A stretch of DNA of 32,921 nt from Ferruginibacter sp. (lineage in GTDB: Bacteria; Bacteroidota; Bacteroidia; Chitinophagales; Chitinophagaceae): contig JAEUVU010000011.1 in assembly GCA_016786725.1 (NCBI GenBank), positions 1 through 32,921 of the forward strand. The letters run 5' to 3'. The notes beneath the pieces were generated by a model, which did not search any database, was not told the origin of the DNA, and worked only from the letters and a program-made list of their open reading frames with translations. The position numbers and the translations under genes are program-made. Below are positions 6,527 to 14,247 of the stretch, piece after piece. Position 1 is the first letter of the stretch. Each line of letters starts with the position of its first letter.

Positions 6527-8317
6527 ATGAAGAACATCAGAAATTTTTGCATCATTGCCCATATTGACCACGGTAAAAGTACCCTTGCCGACCGCCTACT
6601 GCAAACTACCAATACCATCAGCGAAAGGGATATGCAGGCACAGGTGCTTGATGATATGGACCTGGAAAGGGAGAAGGGTATTACCATTAAAAGCCATGCT
6701 ATACAGATAGATTACCCTTACAAGGGCCAGAAATATACGCTGAACCTGATAGATACGCCCGGCCATGTGGACTTTAGTTACGAAGTAAGCCGTGCCCTGG
6801 CAGCCTGCGAAGGAGCCCTGCTTTTGGTGGATGCCACACAGGGCATACAGGCGCAGACAATCAGTAACTTATACCTCGCTATTGAAAATAACCTTGAGAT
6901 CATTCCTGTCATCAATAAGATTGATATGGATGGCGCCATGATTCCCGAAGTAACCGACCAGATCGTTGACCTGATAGGCTGCAAGGCCGAAGATATATTG
7001 CTGGCCAGCGGTAAAAGCGGTATCGGTATCGAGGGTATTCTGGAAGCAATTGTAGAGCGTATCCCGTCGCCGGAAGGCGACCCGGAAGCACCGCTGCAGG
7101 CCTTGATATTTGACAGTGTGTTCAACAGTTTCAGGGGTATTATTGTGTACTACCGTGTTTTTAATGGCAGCATTAAAAAAGGCGATAAGGTAAAATTCTT
7201 CAGCACCGGTAACGATTATGAGGCAGATGAAGTGGGTATCTTAAAACTGGGCATGGAGGAAAAGAAACAGGTTAATTGTGGCGATGTGGGTTATATCATC
7301 ACCGGTATTAAAAATGCCAAAGAGGTAAAAGTGGGCGATACGCTTACTACCGTTGTAAACCCAACCGATAAAAGAATTGAAGGTTTTGAGGATGTGAAGC
7401 CGATGGTATTTGCCGGTATCTTCCCGGTAGAAACAGATGCTTTTGAAGAACTGCGGGATTGTATGGAAAAGCTGCAGCTGAATGATGCTTCTCTTACGTT
7501 TGAACTGGAAACATCGCAGGCGCTGGGCTTTGGTTTCCGCTGCGGATTTTTGGGGCTGCTGCACATGGAAATTATACAGGAGCGCCTGGAACGTGAGTTT
7601 AACCAAACGGTAATTACCACCGTGCCCAACGTAAGCTTTATTGCCTATACCAGTAAAGGCGAAAAGATAGATGTACACAACCCGGCGCAAATGCCGGATC
7701 CAAGCCGTACAGATCATATTGAGGAGCCTTACATCAAAGCACAGATCATTACCAAGCAGGAATATATCGGTAATATCATGACGCTTTGCATCAGCAAGCG
7801 GGGCATGCTTACCAATCAAACTTATCTTACACAAGACCGTGTGGAACTTAATTTTGAAATGCCGCTTACGGAGATCGTTTTTGATTTTTATGATAAGCTT
7901 AAATCACAGACACGTGGTTATGCTTCGTTTGATTATCACCCCATCGGTTTCAGGGAAAGTGATATTGTAAAGATGGATATTTTGCTTAATGGCGAAAAAG
8001 TGGATGCCTTGAGCGCTTTGATACACCGCAGCCGTGCCCAGGATTTTGGCCGCAAGCTTTGCGAAAAACTGAAGGAGTTACTCACCAGGCAGCAGTTCCA
8101 GATAGCGATACAGGCTGCTATTGGCGCTAAAGTGATAGCACGTGAAAATATCAGTGCTATGCGTAAGGATGTTACCGCCAAATGTTACGGTGGTGATATA
8201 AGCCGTAAGCGTAAGCTGCTGGAAAAACAGAAAGAAGGTAAAAAGCGTATGAAGCAGATTGGCAATGTGGAAGTGCCGCAGGAGGCATTCCTTGCTGTTC
8301 TTAAACTAAATGATTAG
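6527..8317 (+). CDS. lepA: Elongation factor 4 (LepA), ribosome-associated GTPase
   Basis: The 596-residue length is normal for LepA. The N-terminus [20 protein letters not shown] carries the G1 loop (AHIDHGKST). DTPGH (G3) and NKID (G4) follow, then the LepA-specific segments [20 protein letters not shown] and the C-terminal [18 protein letters not shown]. LepA binds the ribosome and hydrolyses GTP, acting in translation initiation and elongation quality, probably by back-translocation or in ribosome maturation. The ATG at 6527 is chosen over an in-frame upstream ATG at 6359 because every LepA begins (M)[16 protein letters not shown]. It is a single gene, divergent from the 937-aa gene, followed by a repeat hairpin and a small gene on the same strand. 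Confidence 0.98.
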   Translation: MKNIRNFCIIAHIDHGKSTLADRLLQTTNTISERDMQAQVLDDMDLEREKGITIKSHAIQIDYPYKGQKYTLNLIDTPGHVDFSYEVSRALAACEGALLLVDATQGIQAQTISNLYLAIENNLEIIPVINKIDMDGAMIPEVTDQIVDLIGCKAEDILLASGKSGIGIEGILEAIVERIPSPEGDPEAPLQALIFDSVFNSFRGIIVYYRVFNGSIKKGDKVKFFSTGNDYEADEVGILKLGMEEKKQVNCGDVGYIITGIKNAKEVKVGDTLTTVVNPTDKRIEGFEDVKPMVFAGIFPVETDAFEELRDCMEKLQLNDASLTFELETSQALGFGFRCGFLGLLHMEIIQERLEREFNQTVITTVPNVSFIAYTSKGEKIDVHNPAQMPDPSRTDHIEEPYIKAQIITKQEYIGNIMTLCISKRGMLTNQTYLTQDRVELNFEMPLTEIVFDFYDKLKSQTRGYASFDYHPIGFRESDIVKMDILLNGEKVDALSALIHRSRAQDFGRKLCEKLKELLTRQQFQIAIQAAIGAKVIARENISAMRKDVTAKCYGGDISRKRKLLEKQKEGKKRMKQIGNVEVPQEAFLAVLKLND

Positions 8318-8321
8318 AAGC

Positions 8322-8370
8322 TTTGCGCCTTAGCGCCTCTGCGGTTTTTCTTTTACCGCTAAGGCGCAGA
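8322..8370. repeat. Hairpin repeat downstream of lepA
   Basis: GCGCCTTAGCG (8325-8335) is exactly complementary to CGCTAAGGCGC (8357-8367), with partial pairing beyond and a 21-base T-rich loop. The following GCAGAGACGCAGAG belongs to a widespread bacterial intergenic repeat. It starts 5 bases after the lepA stop and may also stop transcription, though no T-run follows the 3' arm. Confidence 0.65.
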
Positions 8371-8416
8371 GACGCAGAGAAGAAACAAGATTTTTGAAGT
8401 TGTAAATAAAAATACC

Positions 8417-8785
8417 ATGAGTAATTTTTCTTTGGATGCCGACATCAACATAGAAGTAACAGCAAGTTTTATTGCTAAAGGCAGTGATGCACCTTTAACA
8501 GGCGCTGAATACGAGTTCAGGTTGTTTGAAAAGGACCTGATGGAAGATGATTACTTAGGCAAGAGTGCACTGGATGAAAATGGTGTGGCTAAAGTTTCTT
8601 TCAAGCACGGCGACTATATGGATTTTTTAAATCCTGAAAAAAATCCCGATCTGTACTTTGCTTTGTACAAAGGTGAATCACTCATTTTTCAAAGCCCGGT
8701 AATGCATGACCTTGACCTTGATGCCATGGAGAAATTTAAAATGGGCCAAGGTGAAGTGATTGACCTGGGAACGTTTTTGGTGTAA
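8417..8785 (+). CDS. Small beta-sandwich-like hypothetical protein, 122 aa
   Basis: No signal peptide or membrane segment. Predicted mostly beta: INIEVTASFIAKGSDAPLTG, EYEFRLFEKDLMEDDYLGKS, GVAKVSFKHGDYM, LYFALYKGESLIFQSPVMHD. The order (domain-like 'PLTGAEYEFRLFEKD', 'LDENGVAKVSF', then a hydrophobic strand pair) resembles transthyretin-like or carboxypeptidase-regulatory beta sandwiches, but no family is recognised with confidence. It begins 99 bases after lepA, beyond the hairpin, so it may be separately transcribed. It ends convergent with the secreted protein gene at 8811. Confidence 0.7.
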   Translation: MSNFSLDADINIEVTASFIAKGSDAPLTGAEYEFRLFEKDLMEDDYLGKSALDENGVAKVSFKHGDYMDFLNPEKNPDLYFALYKGESLIFQSPVMHDLDLDAMEKFKMGQGEVIDLGTFLV

Positions 8786-8810
8786 GGTTAATCATAATTA
8801 TTACAGCCTT

Positions 8811-9791
8811 TTAATTTTCTCCTTTGCCTTTTGGCCTGGCTACAGGAGTTACAGGTGCTTCTTCTTCATTGCCCTTCAATTTCTTTTCATCAAGGTTGCC
8901 TGCAGGGTCTCGCAGGGGAACAGGTACGGGAGCCTGGCCATCGGGTGTTACCAGGTCAAATACCTTTTCTACATGCACCCATTTGCCGTTCTTCCATTTA
9001 AAACCTTCGTAATCGCCATCGCCAACCAGTGTCCATTTTTTGGCAGGCTGGTTGTTTTCAGAAACAAGGTGCTCAACAATGATCATGTCCAGTTCTTTAT
9101 CATAATTTAACCTGGGGCCGGCTCCTTTTTTATATTCCATTATATAACGGCTTTGGGCCGATTTAAAAACAGCATCATCTTCATAACTGAAATAACGGCC
9201 TCCAAACAGGGGCTGGTCGTTTATGAAATTAAGCACTTCAATTATTTTGCGGCTGCTGCGTATATTGTTTTCATCAAAGCCAAGCAGGGTGTAATAACTC
9301 TGGTTACTGCTTTTTTTAACGATGATTTTATAGTAGATGGCGCCTATCCAGCCAAAATGGTTGCCGGTTGTATCAGCAATATTGGTGGTAACATCCGACT
9401 TGTCAATGAGCGGGTATAATTTTAAAGAGCCGTCGTAAGTCTTCATTTGTATGGCGCCATGCTGGCGTATTACATTTTCGTTAATAACCATTTGCCAGGT
9501 AAAAATGCGGAACACACTATCCGGTGAATACAATATTGAAACTGTTTGTAAAGAATCAAAAGGGTAGTAGAATGAATTTTTGGTTCTTAATGCACGTACC
9601 AGCACACGGGTAAACATACTGTCGGCATTAAAGCGGTGATCGGCTTCATTGCCCTGTATAATCTTAACTGCGTATTTTTTTAATGAATCTTCTTTTTGTA
9701 TCAATACCCTGAGGTCAGTTTTTTCAATACCCTGGGCAAAACATAAAGTGCTGATAAAGGATAAAAGAAATAAAAGGGCTTGTTTCTTCAT
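8811..9791 (-). CDS. Secreted or periplasmic hypothetical protein, 326 aa
   Basis: A clear Sec signal peptide (MKKQALLFLLSFISTLCFAQ, cleavage likely after A19 or nearby) precedes a mixed alpha/beta body. Notable segments are HRFNADSMFTRVLVRALRTK, SFYYPFDSLQTVSILYSPDS, a 'TWQMVINENVIRQHGAIQMK' strand region and WTLVGDGDYEGFKWKNGKWV near the C-terminus. The tail is Pro/Lys/Glu-rich and low-complexity (EEEAPVTPVARPKGKGEN). Similar proteins occur as conserved hypotheticals in Bacteroidota, but I know no function. There is no lipobox Cys and no T9SS domain, so a periplasmic location is most likely. It lies downstream of gmhB on the same strand but 132 bases away, so is probably independent of the heptose operon. 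Confidence 0.8.
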   Translation of the reverse strand: MKKQALLFLLSFISTLCFAQGIEKTDLRVLIQKEDSLKKYAVKIIQGNEADHRFNADSMFTRVLVRALRTKNSFYYPFDSLQTVSILYSPDSVFRIFTWQMVINENVIRQHGAIQMKTYDGSLKLYPLIDKSDVTTNIADTTGNHFGWIGAIYYKIIVKKSSNQSYYTLLGFDENNIRSSRKIIEVLNFINDQPLFGGRYFSYEDDAVFKSAQSRYIMEYKKGAGPRLNYDKELDMIIVEHLVSENNQPAKKWTLVGDGDYEGFKWKNGKWVHVEKVFDLVTPDGQAPVPVPLRDPAGNLDEKKLKGNEEEAPVTPVARPKGKGEN

Positions 9792-9896
9792 GCGATAAAA
9801 ATAATTAAACTTAACACAAGAAGGCGGTAAAACTATTGGGTATAAGTAAAATTTAACTAAAGATTAGACACGAATAGAACGAAGTACACTAACCAG

Positions 9897-9908
9897 CCTG
9901 CCGGCAGG
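9897..9908. repeat. CCTGCCGGCAGG palindrome in the gmhB downstream gap
   Basis: A perfect 12-base palindrome sits in a short stretch with repeated CACGAAT words (9870 and 9913), like the CCTGCCGGCAGG-CACGAATT repeats found between genes in related bacteria. It lies just past the gmhB stop and could slow or end transcription. Confidence 0.4.
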
Positions 9909-9923
9909 TTACACGAATTGGCA

Positions 9924-10478
9924 TCATTTCTTCTCCAGGTCATTTGCAAATGTGATCAATGAATCATAAACAGCATCAATCCGTTCATCCTTTAAATCCA
10001 CTTCGGGCCTGGTGGTTGGCAGGAAGATGGTATGCACACCCAGGTTTCGGCCAAACTGCATATCGCTGAGGGTATTGCCGATCATGATGGCTTTGCCTGT
10101 ATCTATTGCCGGAAAATCTTTTAATGCCTGCAAACCCATGCCGGGGTTGGGTTTGCGGTTGGGGCTTTCCATATCAGGGCAAAAATAAATGGCATCAATT
10201 CGTCCTCCTGCCATTTCAATTGCTTTAGTCATGTTCTTATGAATAAGTTCTACGTCCTGCCGGCGGGTAACGCCTTTGCCAATGCCTCTTTGATTGGTTA
10301 CTATAATAATATGGCTGAATATTTTTGCAAAAACAGCCATTGCTTCCTGTACGCCATCATAAAAAACAAATTCATTCCAGGTATGGATATAGTCTTTGTG
10401 TTTTTCATGGTTGATCACACCGTCACGGTCGAGGAAGAGTGTCCAGGTATGGTCTATTTTATGTAAGTCGATTGCCAA
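9924..10478 (-). CDS. gmhB: D-glycero-D-manno-heptose-1,7-bisphosphate 7-phosphatase (HAD family)
   Basis: A HAD-IIIA phosphatase of 184 aa. Motif I DRDGVIN carries the nucleophile D17 and acid/base D19, motif II is IIIVTNQRGIGKG, the lysine of motif III lies in NRKPNPGM, and motif IV is GNTLSDMQFG. GmhB removes the 7-phosphate of heptose 1,7-bisphosphate, giving heptose 1-phosphate for nucleotide activation; a histidinol-phosphatase role is the alternative. Context with gmhA, hddA and hddC favours the heptose role. Oddities: the Cys/His zinc loop of enterobacterial GmhB is shortened to YFCPDMESPNRKPNPGM with one Cys, and motif IV has N where D is common. It starts 9 bases after hddC ends. 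Confidence 0.85.
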   Translation of the reverse strand: MAIDLHKIDHTWTLFLDRDGVINHEKHKDYIHTWNEFVFYDGVQEAMAVFAKIFSHIIIVTNQRGIGKGVTRRQDVELIHKNMTKAIEMAGGRIDAIYFCPDMESPNRKPNPGMGLQALKDFPAIDTGKAIMIGNTLSDMQFGRNLGVHTIFLPTTRPEVDLKDERIDAVYDSLITFANDLEKK

Positions 10479-10487
10479 GGAGTTGAG

Positions 10488-11285
10488 TTAATCAGTTATA
10501 ATTGAAAGCAGCCCTTCAAAGAAAGTCTCTCCAATGAAATCAGTAGCATAGTCACTTGTATCTTTTTTATGGTATTTGCTTTTATCAAAGATCAGGTTAA
10601 AGTCTCTGATAAAACGATCATAATCTTCCGGTATTCCAATATCAATAAAATAATATTCGCATTCCAGACCATAAAATTTTTTCTTACCGGTATTCTTTTC
10701 TAAAAAATCTTTTTCAAAAGAAAATACATCTGGCAAAGGTTCATGCAGAAAGCTATTTACATTCAGTGCATATACACCACCATTAATAAAACCCTTTTCG
10801 CAAAACTTCTTTTCATGAAAGGCTCTTATTGAATAGTCGTTATTAATTTCAACTGAGCCATACCTGCTGAAATTTCTCATTTCTTTTAAGGCTACAGTAA
10901 AATCTGCTTTTTTAGTGTGATGAAATTCAGATAAATCTTTCAGGTTAATGTTAAAGAGCGTATCGCCATTAATAATTAGTACATCTGCACTTTTAACCTT
11001 ACTACAGGCGAGTTTGATGGCGCCGCCGGTTCCTAATGGAGTATTTTCAATTACATATTCTATATCCAGATCCGGAAAAGTTTTGTCTACATAATCAATA
11101 ACAATATCACTTTTATATCCAAGTGAAAAAATAAAGCGCTCAACGCCTTCTTTTTTAAGATAGATGATAATGAAATGGATAAAGGGAACGCCATTTACCG
11201 GTGCCATACACTTGGGAACATCGCTTACTACGCTTCTTAATCTTGTTCCCAATCCGCCGGCCAGTATGATAGCTTCTTTGATCAT
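10488..11285 (-). CDS. hddC: D-glycero-alpha-D-manno-heptose 1-phosphate guanylyltransferase-like nucleotidyltransferase
   Basis: A 265-aa sugar-phosphate nucleotidyltransferase. The signature IILAGGLGTRLRSVVSDVPK (residues 6-25) contains the nucleotide-binding GGxGTRL loop and the conserved lysine. IINGDTLFNI carries the metal-binding Asp, and FINGGVYAL and YFIDIGIPEDYDRF are also typical of the fold. HddC joins GMP to heptose 1-phosphate, giving GDP-D-glycero-alpha-D-manno-heptose. The guanylyl rather than adenylyl assignment rests on the SVVSDVPKCMAPVNG pattern and on the neighbouring hddA (alpha-anomer kinase). Its ATG overlaps the gmhA stop by 4 bases, indicating translational coupling. 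Confidence 0.87.
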   Translation of the reverse strand: MIKEAIILAGGLGTRLRSVVSDVPKCMAPVNGVPFIHFIIIYLKKEGVERFIFSLGYKSDIVIDYVDKTFPDLDIEYVIENTPLGTGGAIKLACSKVKSADVLIINGDTLFNINLKDLSEFHHTKKADFTVALKEMRNFSRYGSVEINNDYSIRAFHEKKFCEKGFINGGVYALNVNSFLHEPLPDVFSFEKDFLEKNTGKKKFYGLECEYYFIDIGIPEDYDRFIRDFNLIFDKSKYHKKDTSDYATDFIGETFFEGLLSIITD

Positions 11286-11854
11286 CCGAAATATTCAGCT
11301 TCTACCAATTGGCAAATAATATGTCCCAGCATAATGTGGCTCTCCTGTATGCGTGGTGTATCGGTTGAAGGTACATTGATGAGATAGTCTGAAAGCGCCT
11401 TCATGGTTCCGCCGGTAAGCCCGGTAAAACCAATGGTGATCATTCCTTTTTCTTTTGCCACTTCAAAAGCATTGTAAATATTGGCGCTGTTGCCCGATGT
11501 GCTTAAGCCAACCAATACATCACCTTTATTGCCGATGCCTTTTAATAAACGGGAGTAGATGACATCGTAACTGTAATCATTGGCGACGGCCGTCATGTAC
11601 GAGGTGTTGCAATGCAGGGCTTCAGCAGGCAAGGCATCCCTGTCGGTATAAAAACGCCCGCTGAATTCGGCAGCCAGGTGCTGTGCATCAGCGGCGCTGC
11701 CGCCATTGCCGCAAAACAAAACTTTGTTGCCGTTTTTAAAGGCCTGTACAATTACTGCAATACAATCTTTCACGGTTTGCAGCAGTTCTTCATTTTGCAA
11801 AACATCCTGTTTTACTTTGATAGAAGCCTTTACTATATTTTTTATCTGCTCCAT
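11282..11854 (-). CDS. gmhA: Phosphoheptose isomerase
   Basis: A 190-aa SIS-domain protein of normal GmhA length. FCGNGGSAADAQHLAAEFSG is the substrate-binding loop with the catalytic Glu in AAEFSGRF. GLSTSGNSANIYNAFEVAKE is the second phosphate loop, and RIQESHIMLGHIICQLVEAE contains the C-terminal catalytic His. GmhA converts sedoheptulose 7-phosphate to D-glycero-D-manno-heptose 7-phosphate, the first step of the pathway, in the cytoplasm. The gene is 136 bases downstream of hddA and overlaps hddC by 4 bases. Confidence 0.95.
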   Translation of the reverse strand: MEQIKNIVKASIKVKQDVLQNEELLQTVKDCIAVIVQAFKNGNKVLFCGNGGSAADAQHLAAEFSGRFYTDRDALPAEALHCNTSYMTAVANDYSYDVIYSRLLKGIGNKGDVLVGLSTSGNSANIYNAFEVAKEKGMITIGFTGLTGGTMKALSDYLINVPSTDTPRIQESHIMLGHIICQLVEAEYFG

Positions 11855-11980
11855 AATTTAAAATATTATTCGCTGCACAAAGGTATGTCGTACAAGTGTT
11901 CAACGGAACGATGTTAAATAGTATTTCAAATGCCTGTTCCCAAAAAAATAAAACATAATCATTGCTTTATTCTTCGTTTT

Positions 11981-12009
11981 AGTTCCCCCTTCAGGGGGCG
12001 GAGGGGGCA
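11981..12009. repeat. CCCCCTTCAGGGGG-type repeat spanning the hddA stop
   Basis: CCCCCT (11985-11990) and AGGGGG (11993-11998) form a tight palindrome followed by CGGAGGGGGC. The hddA stop codon (TGA, 11993-11991 on the minus strand) is inside it. The remaining 11855-11980 has no ORF and is AT-rich; it likely holds the leader of gmhA. Confidence 0.55.
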
Positions 12010-13022
12010 TTCCAGGTTGTTAAACCATATTTGGTGAACGAATAATCCCTGACTGTGCCGCCAAAAGTATTCAATGTTTTTATAACAGCATGGCGGGTGT
12101 TGCCGGGACAATAAAATATCATAAACCCACCACCGCCTGCACCGCTTATCTTGCCGCCGGTTGCACCGGCCGCTTTGGCTGCTGCATACACTTCCTCAAT
12201 ATTACTATTGCTGATATTGGCAGCCATATTTCTTTTTTGTTCAAAGCCATAGTCAAGTATCAGGCCTATTTCATGCAACTGGCCCTGCAGCAAAGCTTCT
12301 TTCATCATCTTTGCCTGCTCCTTTAACTGGTGCATGGCTTCAATGCTTTTCTCATTCTTCTCATTCACGTTTTTCACCTGTTCTTTAATGATGGCCGCAC
12401 TTTCTCTTGAGGTTGATGTAAAATAAAGAACCAGGTTGTTTTCCAGTTCGTGCAGATATTGTGGTTTGATACGCAGCGGGTTTACGATAACTTTCTCTCC
12501 GGAGAACTCCATGAAATTTACACCGCCAAAAGTTGCTGCATACTGATCCTGTTTGCCACCGGCCAGTTGCAGGTCGTGCCGTTCAATATCGTAAGCATAC
12601 TGTGCAATCTTGTATTCATCCAATTGCAGTTTCAGCATTTCTTTAAATGCGCCTAACACAGCAACAACTAAAGTTGAAGAAGTTCCTAAACCAGAGCCTG
12701 CAGGGGCATCCACAAAAGTTGAAAGCCTGAAGCCCTGTAATGCAGGAGCATGATCTTTACTGATGCGGTTGTAAACACCCTTTAAAAGATCGAGGGTACC
12801 ATCAATGGGTAATTCATTTGCGAGGTCAAAAATCTGTTGTTCATCCCGGTCGAGCGCCTCCACAATTATTTTTTTTTCACTCAGGGGTTGAATGGCGGCA
12901 TAAGCTGAAAGAGAAATGGTGGCGTTGAGTATTGCGCCGCCAAACTGGTCACTGTAAGGGCTCACATCGGTACCACCGCCTGCCAGGCCAATTCTTAAAG
13001 GAGCTTTGCTTCTGTAGATCAT
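11991..13022 (-). CDS. hddA: D-glycero-alpha-D-manno-heptose 7-phosphate kinase
   Basis: A 343-aa GHMP kinase. The N-terminus RSKAPLRIGLAGGGTDVSPY is typical of HddA-type sugar kinases. PAGSGLGTSSTLVVA is the ATP-binding GHMP motif (about residues 107-121), and KISGAGGGGFMIFY is motif 3. HddA phosphorylates the C1 alpha position of heptose 7-phosphate, so the route leads to GDP-heptose (S-layer or capsule glycans) rather than ADP-heptose. L-fucokinase-like kinases are the nearest alternative, but gmhA/gmhB/hddC next to it settle the choice. The last six residues (NAPSAP) are encoded by the GC-rich repeat that supplies the stop codon. Confidence 0.9.
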   Translation of the reverse strand: MIYRSKAPLRIGLAGGGTDVSPYSDQFGGAILNATISLSAYAAIQPLSEKKIIVEALDRDEQQIFDLANELPIDGTLDLLKGVYNRISKDHAPALQGFRLSTFVDAPAGSGLGTSSTLVVAVLGAFKEMLKLQLDEYKIAQYAYDIERHDLQLAGGKQDQYAATFGGVNFMEFSGEKVIVNPLRIKPQYLHELENNLVLYFTSTSRESAAIIKEQVKNVNEKNEKSIEAMHQLKEQAKMMKEALLQGQLHEIGLILDYGFEQKRNMAANISNSNIEEVYAAAKAAGATGGKISGAGGGGFMIFYCPGNTRHAVIKTLNTFGGTVRDYSFTKYGLTTWNAPSAP

Positions 13023-13036
13023 GTACTGTGTTTAAC

Positions 13037-13098
13037 AGGGTTGCCAACCTTTATAAAATTTAATTTAATTTATTTTTTTTGCAAAGGTTGGCAACCCT
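13037..13098. repeat. 16-bp perfect inverted repeat between hddA and the GT4 gene
   Basis: AGGGTTGCCAACCTTT (13037-13052) is exactly complementary to AAAGGTTGGCAACCCT (13083-13098), with a 30-base AT-rich loop. Each arm also contains GGTTGSCAACC, itself nearly palindromic. It fills almost the whole gap between two co-directional genes. It could attenuate transcription or be a mobile palindromic repeat. Confidence 0.75.
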
Positions 13099-13107
13099 TG
13101 ATGCAAT

Positions 13108-14244
13108 TTACTTACTATTGGCCAGTTGGAGGATGCTGTCCGCTATTTTTGTCCAGCTGAATTTTTTCTTTTCTTCGATAAGATGAGGAAGAAAATGAGC
13201 TTCTCCTTTATCAAAGTATTCAATAATTTTTTCTGCAAGTGATGCAGGAGTGGGCTCTGCAACAAGACCAACTTTATCATCAGGCACCATGGCAGGCAAG
13301 CCGCCCACATTGGTAACAATCATCGGCACTTCAAAATGATAGGCAAGGGGGGTAACGCCGCTTTGTGTTGCATTGCGGTAAGGCTGAATAACAACATCGG
13401 CAGCACAGAGATAATTTTTTACTTTGTTATCCGGGATGAAATCTGTATGCAGAATCAAACTATCCCTGATGCCGAGGTTTTCAATTTGCTCATCGTACGC
13501 TTTTCTGTCTTCATAAAATTCACCCGCAATGAGCAGTTTAATGTTTTGGTTTTTAACTTTTGAATTTTGAATTTCACCCATTGCATCCAGCAAAATATCA
13601 AGGCCTTTGTATTTTCGAATGAAGCCAAAAAACAACACAACTAATTCCTCATTCCCAATTCCTAATTCCCGGCGGGCTACTGCTTTAGAAATTTTCTCCC
13701 CAAAATTATCATACAATGGGTGTGGCACCAGCAATGCTTTTTTTGTGGTGAACGTTCGCAGATCGGTCAAAACTTTTTCGCTCATGGTAATAAAAGCATC
13801 CACCGGTTTAATGAAATAACGGGTAAAGGGTTTATCGCCAAAGCGTTTTTCATGCGGCACAATATTATCGGCTATGCAGATGATACGGGTGTGTTTATTT
13901 TTTTTGATGATGCGGAGGATCGTTCCTAAACATGGACCCATCAGTGGTATCCAGTATCTCACAATAACCACATCAGGGTTTAATTTTTTTATTTCACTCC
14001 CCACACTAAGCCAGTTCAAAGGATTTACCGAGTTTATCCTTGTATGAATATCCAGGTCCTTGGGTGCAGGTTCATCAGTGAACTGTGATTTGCCGGGAAA
14101 TAAGAAACCGGGATATTGTAAAGAGAAGGAATAGATTGAAGTTAAGTGTCCTTCGCTTTGAAATTGCCTGGCAAGCCTTTCATTAAAAGTTGTAATGCCG
14201 CCCCCACGCAGGGGATGTGCCGGGCCTATGATGATGATACGCAT
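13108..14244 (-). CDS. Glycosyltransferase family 4 (GT-B fold)
   Basis: A 378-aa protein. The N-terminal Rossmann half starts MRIIIIGPAHPLRGGGITTF (Gly-rich acceptor loop). The C-terminal half has VLFFGFIRKYKGLDILLDAM, LLIAGEFYED, the DFIPDNKVKNYLCAADVVIQ segment and PYRNATQSGVTPLAYHFEVP, the usual GT4 donor-site region. It transfers a sugar from an activated donor, probably during assembly of a lipid-linked or surface glycan; the specificity is unknown. It follows the GT2 gene by 3 bases (coupled). Two stretches of simple-sequence DNA (13541-13574 and 13641-13670) are read in frame as surface loops, which is unusual. Confidence 0.88.
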   Translation of the reverse strand: MRIIIIGPAHPLRGGGITTFNERLARQFQSEGHLTSIYSFSLQYPGFLFPGKSQFTDEPAPKDLDIHTRINSVNPLNWLSVGSEIKKLNPDVVIVRYWIPLMGPCLGTILRIIKKNKHTRIICIADNIVPHEKRFGDKPFTRYFIKPVDAFITMSEKVLTDLRTFTTKKALLVPHPLYDNFGEKISKAVARRELGIGNEELVVLFFGFIRKYKGLDILLDAMGEIQNSKVKNQNIKLLIAGEFYEDRKAYDEQIENLGIRDSLILHTDFIPDNKVKNYLCAADVVIQPYRNATQSGVTPLAYHFEVPMIVTNVGGLPAMVPDDKVGLVAEPTPASLAEKIIEYFDKGEAHFLPHLIEEKKKFSWTKIADSILQLANSK

Positions 14245-14247
14245 GAT

